Shown here: positions 58,426-64,000 of the stretch, piece after piece
Numbering within the stretch: the stretch's first letter is position 1
Layout: each line of letters opens with the position of its first letter
Origin: Pelobates cultripes
Lineage: Eukaryota > Chordata > Amphibia > Anura > Pelobatidae
Length of the DNA: 64,000 nt
Reading direction: 5' to 3'
Assembly: GCA_933207985.1 (NCBI GenBank)
Contig: OW240921.1
Span: forward strand, 19,763,778-19,827,777
Program-made: the position numbers and the translations under genes
Notes under the pieces: model-generated
Seen by the model: the letters and a program-made list of their open reading frames with translations, nothing else
The model's database searches: none
What the model was told of the DNA's origin: nothing

Positions 58426-58990
58426 GGCCTAGTGGCTACTAAAATAGTCTGGACATACCCCATTTGTAATACCTTGGGTTGTCTACTTTTGCAAATGGTA
58501 TGCCATCGTGGGGGTTATTCTCATTCCTGGGCTACCATACGGTCTCAAAGGCAACGTAACCAATCTGGCGAATTTCAATGTGAAAAAAATTTAAAAATGT
58601 AATATACTATATTTGACCCCGTAACTTCCCAAAACACCATAAACCCTGTACATAGGGGATACTGTTTTACACGTTAGACATCGCTGAATATAAATATGTG
58701 TATTTTATTGCATTAAAAGCAAACAGTATTATGACATTCACAGTTATAAGGTCACGTAGAACTAAACATTTTTTTTTTAATTCTTATTTTCACCCATTTT
58801 TAAAATATTTTATACCTACGTATTTGATGTTAAACGAAAGCCCTGTTTCCCCTGAATAAAATGATATATAATAAGTGTGGGTGCCCATAATATGAAAGAG
58901 GCAAATTACGCCTGAACAGACATATAGTGCACTTTCAAGTTTTTGTTTACATTTTGTTTTGATCACAATGTGTAGATTTGGCTTTGATTT
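58426..58990. mobile_element. TTAA-element fragment (forward)
   Basis: Matches 26105-26655 of the nested TTAA element (GTCTGGACATACCCCATTTG, GGTTGTCTACTTTTGCAAAT, GAATAAAATGATATATAATA). It begins in the middle of a hairpin and stops before the TTAACCCC end. Confidence 0.75.
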
Positions 58991-59842
58991 TTGTGTCAGT
59001 TATGCCCAGCTACATTGTCCAAAATACCTCCCATCATTTATGGGTCACAACCCTCTCACCCCTACAAGAATTCACAATCATCATGAATTATAAGGTAGCT
59101 TTCAGTAGAGTGATGGCATTGAAGGAAGAGGGGATATTGCCCCCAAGCTACTTACATATGAGGTTGTGGGCTGCAGCCTCACTCTCTTATTGTGTAGAAT
59201 AAAATAGCCGGAGCTGCATTGGGGTATCTTTTGGCACTGTATTGCACAAGTGAAGTGAGGCACCAGGCAGAAATTGTGCAGGGCCATTAATAGTCCAGCA
59301 CTGTATCAATTTGTTCATTGGCTAGTGACCTGCATTCTCAAGGTTCTCCATGGATATTTGGTGGACTGCAATATCCAAGGTTGACCAGTGTATGATAAGT
59401 ATGTAAAATGTCCTTGGAGTTGTGACTGAAAGGTGAGATGAGACAGTGCTCATGACAATCATAACACATTGTCACTAGTGACAATGGAGGAGTTTGCATG
59501 TTACAGGCATGTACAGATCTTTGTAAATGCTCCATTATGTTACACATGACATACTTCTGGAGATTGCAGGGACCTAAGATCTGTCAAATTCATATATCTA
59601 ATGTCCCACATACATAGAACCATCTACACTAAACCTGTGAGTTTGATATGCAAAAAAAAACCTACTTGTTTGTACTTGCCACCAGGTTAACAGTTGTCAG
59701 ACCTCTCCTGGTGGACTCCATGACATGATTATCTGAATGCTCTTCATCTGGAAATTCTAAAATGTATTTAGCAAGTACAACTTTTTAAAGCAATTCACAT
59801 ATATTACTTTTAATATTTACATTTTCTTGTTATCTTTTTCAG
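58991..59842. other. Intron before B5
   Basis: Unassigned; short frames only. Confidence 0.5.
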
Positions 59843-60033
59843 AGGAGAAAACCATCAGTGAAATTATACAAGGCTGCACCTTCCCCAAGATGTGTGATAG
59901 CAATAATGAAACACTCACCTACAATTCTGAAACTTACAAAGAAGTAAAAACATGCACAGTAGCCAGAAACCACAGTAGCCATCTCTTTCCAACAACATTA
60001 TTTTTTTTCTTTATTTTTTTTAAAATATGTTAA
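59843..60033 (+). CDS. Exon B5: terminal second half of type-2 domain, with stop
   Basis: Acceptor GTTATCTTTTTCAG, phase 1, open to TAA at 60031-60033. It encodes QGCTFPKMCDSNN, KTCTVARNHSSH and the tail LFPTTLFFFFIFFKIC, which is strongly hydrophobic like a GPI-attachment signal or a short anchor. Sequons: NET and NHS. It is homologous to A5. The intron before it is 7461 bp, against 78 bp for A5, because of the TTAA and DIRS insertions. Confidence 0.85.
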
Positions 60034-60111
60034 ACATTTAATAACATAAGTCTTCTTGACTTAGGAAACGTCTCGCTTTAGTTATTTTTATGATGCTGGT
60101 GATGGTCCTAT

Positions 60112-60117
60112 AATAAA
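60112..60117 (+). terminator. Poly-A signal of B5
   Basis: AATAAA 79 bp after the stop. Confidence 0.6.
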
Positions 60118-61119
60118 ACAAATCAGGCACTTTAAACGCAACAATTCTAGACTCTGTTTAATTATTTCTATTTGTTGATCTCTAAAACACCAAACAAAGG
60201 CGGACATGCATCTAATGTAAAGTGGCTCTGCCACCAAAAATAATTCTGAGTATATGTGTGTAGATATGTAATATTTGTTTTAGGATACAGATCCACTTAG
60301 ACATTTCTACTATGCTTGGCCATATAACTCCTTGCAATTTGACCTGATAAGGTCTATAAACCATATTCCTCATTTTTCTGTAAAGTCACCACCATGGCCT
60401 TGGAATCCGTGCATGAGTTTTTTACTCATAATGAAAAACAAAGTATTGGAAGAGACATTAGGATGTGCCCCTGTAACATATAGAAAGTTAACTTTAAAGA
60501 GAAACTACTTTGTAGTAAGCAATCTTTCTATATGAAATGAAGAACCAACTAGATAATACACCGCCAATTTAGACATTATGAAGTTATAACCTAAATCACT
60601 CTACTTTCCAATACAAAGCAAAGAGACATGCCAAGAGACTTTTAACTATATGCTATTCCAAAATCTTAACAAATTGGTGTATGAGACAATTAAGTGTCAT
60701 AGTTTAACATCAGCACAGCTCCAAAGACTTGATAATTCTTAAAATATTATTCTATGTCTGTTATTTTGTTAACATGACATCTCCATATATTATTTTGATA
60801 CTGCCACCCTGTGGAAGTTCTATTGTAAGGGCAAATTGTGTAGGACAACAGAAACATTGCAGCATAGCATTGCCATAAGAAATTGGTCCTGTTTTTAAAA
60901 TAAGCAATACATTGTTTTTATATTATGTGATACCTATCCTGCATTAAGTGATTTGAATTGTACAAAAAGATACTATTCACAACTCTGGGGAAGTGAAAGA
61001 AGACGATCTTCCAAAGTGCTGACATTTTAGTCCTATGAGAAGACTCATGCATCATGTTTATGTACATGTTATCCTATTATCTCAATTCCACAGGATTCCT
61101 CTGATTTCCAGGTATTTTC
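60118..61119. other. 3' flank of B5, unassigned
   Basis: AT-rich, no recognisable exon or element. Confidence 0.5.
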
Positions 61120-62820
61120 AATCTGTAACAGAAGCTTCGACTACCTTGCACTTGGAGAGGTCTGTAGGTTAGCCTCCTTCCCACCAACTATGGACCCTGG
61201 CCTGAAAGGGGGTTCTTTTTTGGGAGGCAGGTACACAAGGGGAATTTGGACTTCTTTCCACCCTGGTTTGGGTTTGCCACATTTCCCCAGTTGCTGAGTT
61301 TATTCTCGGGACTGCTGAGTCCTGTTGGGATATTGGGGTTCTGTATTTTGAAGGGGCATGTGTCGTAAAGTTATTTGGGGAATGTCTCTTGTTATCTCCC
61401 GTTTAGCAGTGGGGCCTGTGCAGCATAATTTGTTGGTTGTAACAATTATGTGCACTACCTGAGTAGCAAGCCTAATTAATTTGCATATTCAGGTAAATTT
61501 GCATATTAGGGTTTATACACACAGTATTTCTTGTTAGCCTTTGTATTTCACACCCCTTTATAAATATTGTATGCTATTATGAGTAAGATTCCCCATGGTA
61601 AGATTCCCCATATGATTTGGTTATATGTATTGATTTGAGTGTGTCACTATAAGCTTAATGTTATGTGGATAGTGCTTACTGACAATTATTAATAAAAGTA
61701 TTGTGTGGTAGTTCCATTGTGAACAGTGTGTCTTGTATGTCTTGTATGTATTGTTCAAGGATCCCAGTAGCAGAGTTTTCAGACCTACTGGCTGGCTGCA
61801 CTGGTTTCCTAGAACAAGTTAAGAATGAGCTAGGCTTTATAAAGGCTTCAGGTGCCTTTATAAAAGAAGTAGTTGGAGACAGTGTAGGCAGAAGTGTTGA
61901 TATCTGCCTGGTAGAGGAACAAAAGATGCAAAAGCAGAGGGAGCAATGTCTGCCTGAAAGGGGAGAGCCTTAAACGTTGTCTGGTGGAGGAGTTCTTCAG
62001 AGACCCCAGTCAAGCTTACGGAGTTACTCAGTTGGAATTTGGGAGCTCAGTCATATTTGTTTACAATGGTGGGATGGCTTAAGCTATTGGGGAAACAGTC
62101 AAACCACCACCAAGACCCCTGCACATTTTTAGGAACTCATGGAGAGGGATAGAGCTAGCACCCGTGAAGGGTCCTTGTTGTATGAGGCATTTCAGAGGAG
62201 AGTATGGAAGAGATTGGCCTTCTTCAGAGCCAATCCATCAACAAAGGTTGTGTAACAGATCTGGGAGGATGTGACCACAGATATAGAACAAGAGAGTCAA
62301 ATCTGACTTGCCAGCAAGGCCCAAGCAGTGGCAGATGGTGGAGGGCAGAAATCCAGGTACTGATGGGAACTCTGTAATTAGGTCCTTGAGGAGGTTCTCT
62401 GGAGAAAATCCCTACCAATCTCAGAACAACAACTTCAGAATAAAATGGATCTGCAAATGCCTTTCCCAAGAGAGCAGCCCCTGACTGAATATCCATTGAA
62501 TGTGGGAAGCTAGTCTGTAAGGAATTGTGGGTGGACAATGCTTACAGGGTCTTACAGTGGTAAGCAGACCAACGGTACAGACCTCGATGAAGTGATAGAC
62601 CTGGAACCTGATCTGACTTAGCTGGCAACCCTGGAGTGTGAGCTTGAACAGGATTACAGATGACTGTTCAACTTTGTACGGCAGCGGGCCCCAGAAACTT
62701 GGGATTTAATAGACTTCAGATCCGAGGATGTTGACCAGGTAGGTGGAGGGATCAATGTGCTCCACACCTGAATCACAGGGAGGCTGAGCAGCTGGCCTAG
62801 ATCCCCAACTATGGCATGGG
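61120..62820 (+). mobile_element. Probable LTR-retroelement relic (LTR and gag-like)
   Basis: 61120-61735 has LTR-like features: a block with AATAAAAGTATTGTGTGG, then TGTGAACAGTGTGTCTTGTA. An open frame (61701-61973) follows, then broken sequence. No PBS, polypurine tract or pol motif was confirmed, so the class is a guess from layout. Confidence 0.3.
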
Positions 62821-63190
62821 GAGCCTAACCAGCCTCCCTCCCCAGCTGCTGATTGTGCTCCAAAGAGAGTAGGTAGACAGCCTCCCTCCCCAGTGGCAAA
62901 ATGCAACCCAAGGAAAGAAGGTAAAGGTAATGAGCATTGCGCACCAGTAGTAGATTGCAAAAGAACAAGAGGAGGTAGATATAGCTAGCCTCTCTTCCCA
63001 ACAGGAGATTGCAACACATGGAGTGGAGGTAGTCCACCTCCCTCCCCAATGGAAGATAGGGATTACGGGTGATGAGGTAGCCAGCCTCCCTCCTTAGTGC
63101 CAGATTGGGCTCCCTGGAGGGACGATAGTCAGCCTTCCTCCACAGCAGAAGATTGGGGCTACAAGTCCAGAAGAACCATTCAAGGATTGC
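62821..63190. repeat. ~57-bp minisatellite
   Basis: Six or so units, each with AGCCTCCCTCCCCAG followed by a GATTG block. A minus-strand frame (63295-62825) turns them into LGREAxYL repeats, and the plus strand reads PPS-rich. It may have been an in-frame repeat in a gag-like gene. Confidence 0.7.
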
Positions 63191-63219
63191 TGCCTGACTA
63201 ATCCCGGTACAGATCCCCA

Positions 63220-63610
63220 ACCTTGTCACACTCATCATCTCTCTCACCCTGCCACAAACTCTATCACATTCACCCCCAAAGTCACACTTACCCAACCCAA
63301 CACCTTGTCACACGCACACCCTGTTACACTCATGCCCTCACTCAGTCCCACTCATCTCCCACACCCTGTCACACCATTCCCCTAACCCTATCAGAGTCAC
63401 CCCCTGAAGATAGTCATCTTACAATGTCACCTCCCACACATAAAACACCATAAACACAACACAACAAACATAACTCAAAAGCAGCTCCCTTACACACAAC
63501 TACTTCACACACATGGACATAAACCTCCACACCAAAAAAGAGACACACATTCACACACAAGAATGCTAAGGGACAGGTGCACAATGCCTGAGACACAAAC
63601 ACACACACAG
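63220..63610. repeat. CA/C-rich low-complexity stretch
   Basis: Strong bias to A and C on the + strand, with many CACA and CACACAC runs; no gene. Confidence 0.8.
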
Positions 63611-63909
63611 CGCCTCCTCTCCACAGCTCTCAGTCTCCTCCACACACCATACACCACCTACTCAAACTGGCACCCTGCCTAGCGCCCTGAACAAGTCTAG
63701 CTCTGGTACCATTCTATACATTAAAGTAAGTGGTACAGTTTAAACCACCAATTGCAATGCACACCGTATACTAATGTGACATTAAATAATTTTACAATTG
63801 TAACACCTTAAAGAAGGAGTTGATTGTCCAAGTTCACCAATCACTAACCAAAACAAAATATTGTAATTTAAATGTTTCTCTCTAAATGCCACCATCTATA
63901 TTGTATATT
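63611..63909. other. Unassigned stretch
   Basis: Nothing recognised. Confidence 0.5.
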
Positions 63910-64000
63910 GCTTTTTTTTTTTCTCAGTATAATTTTTATTGATTTTAGGCAATTAACAAGATCTCAATAATTACAAAGATTGAATTCTTACTGAAAAAAA
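63910..64000 (-). mobile_element. LINE 3' end, minus strand (partial)
   Basis: A T-run (63910-63923) followed by CTCAGTATAATTTTTATTGA, the complement of an L1-type tail. It continues past the window. Confidence 0.35.

Overview
The window is vertebrate nuclear DNA, most likely from a frog or toad. Two things suggest an anuran. First, the repeats: CR1/L2-type LINEs, Tx1/L1-type LINEs, DIRS and Penelope-like elements, many TTAA-flanked MITEs starting AAGGGACACTATAG, and TTCGG-rich hAT MITEs. Second, the only recognisable host gene family is the two-domain uPAR/Ly6 'three-finger' family (PLA2-inhibitor gamma, PINLYP and sodefrin-precursor-like proteins), which is greatly expanded in amphibians. 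The species assignment is inference. There are no bacterial features.

Host genes: ten small + strand exons spread over 55 kb, all with consensus splice sites and all introns in phase 1. They form two copies of one five-exon order. Copy A is A1 (5338-5478), A2 (16384-16503), A3 (20277-20423), A4 (27378-27524) and A5 (27603-27808, stop, AATAAA at 27837). Copy B is B1 (46011-46169), B2 (49799-49918), B3 (50808-50954), B4 (52238-52381) and B5 (59843-60033, stop, AATAAA at 60112). A2+A3 and B2+B3 each encode a complete first-type domain ending in CC-x3/4-C. A4+A5 and B4+B5 encode a second-type domain ending in a hydrophobic tail and stop. A1 and B1 are internal second-half exons that need a partner exon upstream. 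A1's partner would lie left of the window. B1 has no visible partner in the 18 kb before it, except A4. The locus may therefore be one modular gene with alternative terminal exons, or two tandem genes of which the second has a hidden 5' part. A third, dead copy of the A3-type exon lies at 22600-22665 and 26945-26992, split by a 4.27 kb hAT element.

Everything else is intronic or intergenic repeat. 1-5.3 kb: L1 3' end, GC-rich repeat island, CR1 3' end. 5.5-13 kb: SGNH-hydrolase relic, then two long minus-strand CR1/L2 LINEs, one holding a foldback element. 14.4-18.2 kb: TTAA MITEs. 18.6-19.7 kb: Tc1 fragments. 20.6-26.9 kb: hAT elements with G-rich minisatellites, one carrying a nested TTAA element. 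28-36 kb: L1 ORF1 relic, MITEs, a 100-bp assembly gap, a 2.4 kb hAT with perfect 8-bp target duplication, a 746-bp foldback and an L2 LINE. 37.3-44.2 kb: a complete-length piggyBac element with a nearly intact transposase and an 8.4-copy, 425-bp satellite inside it. 44.6-52 kb: L1, Penelope-like and L2-like relics. 53.4-59 kb: hairpin-rich TTAA elements around a DIRS element that itself carries a 364-bp hAT MITE. 61-64 kb: an LTR-like relic, a minisatellite and CA-rich DNA.

The strongest leads are the modular three-finger locus with paired terminal and internal exons, the transposon-split pseudo-exon, and the satellite grown inside a piggyBac element.
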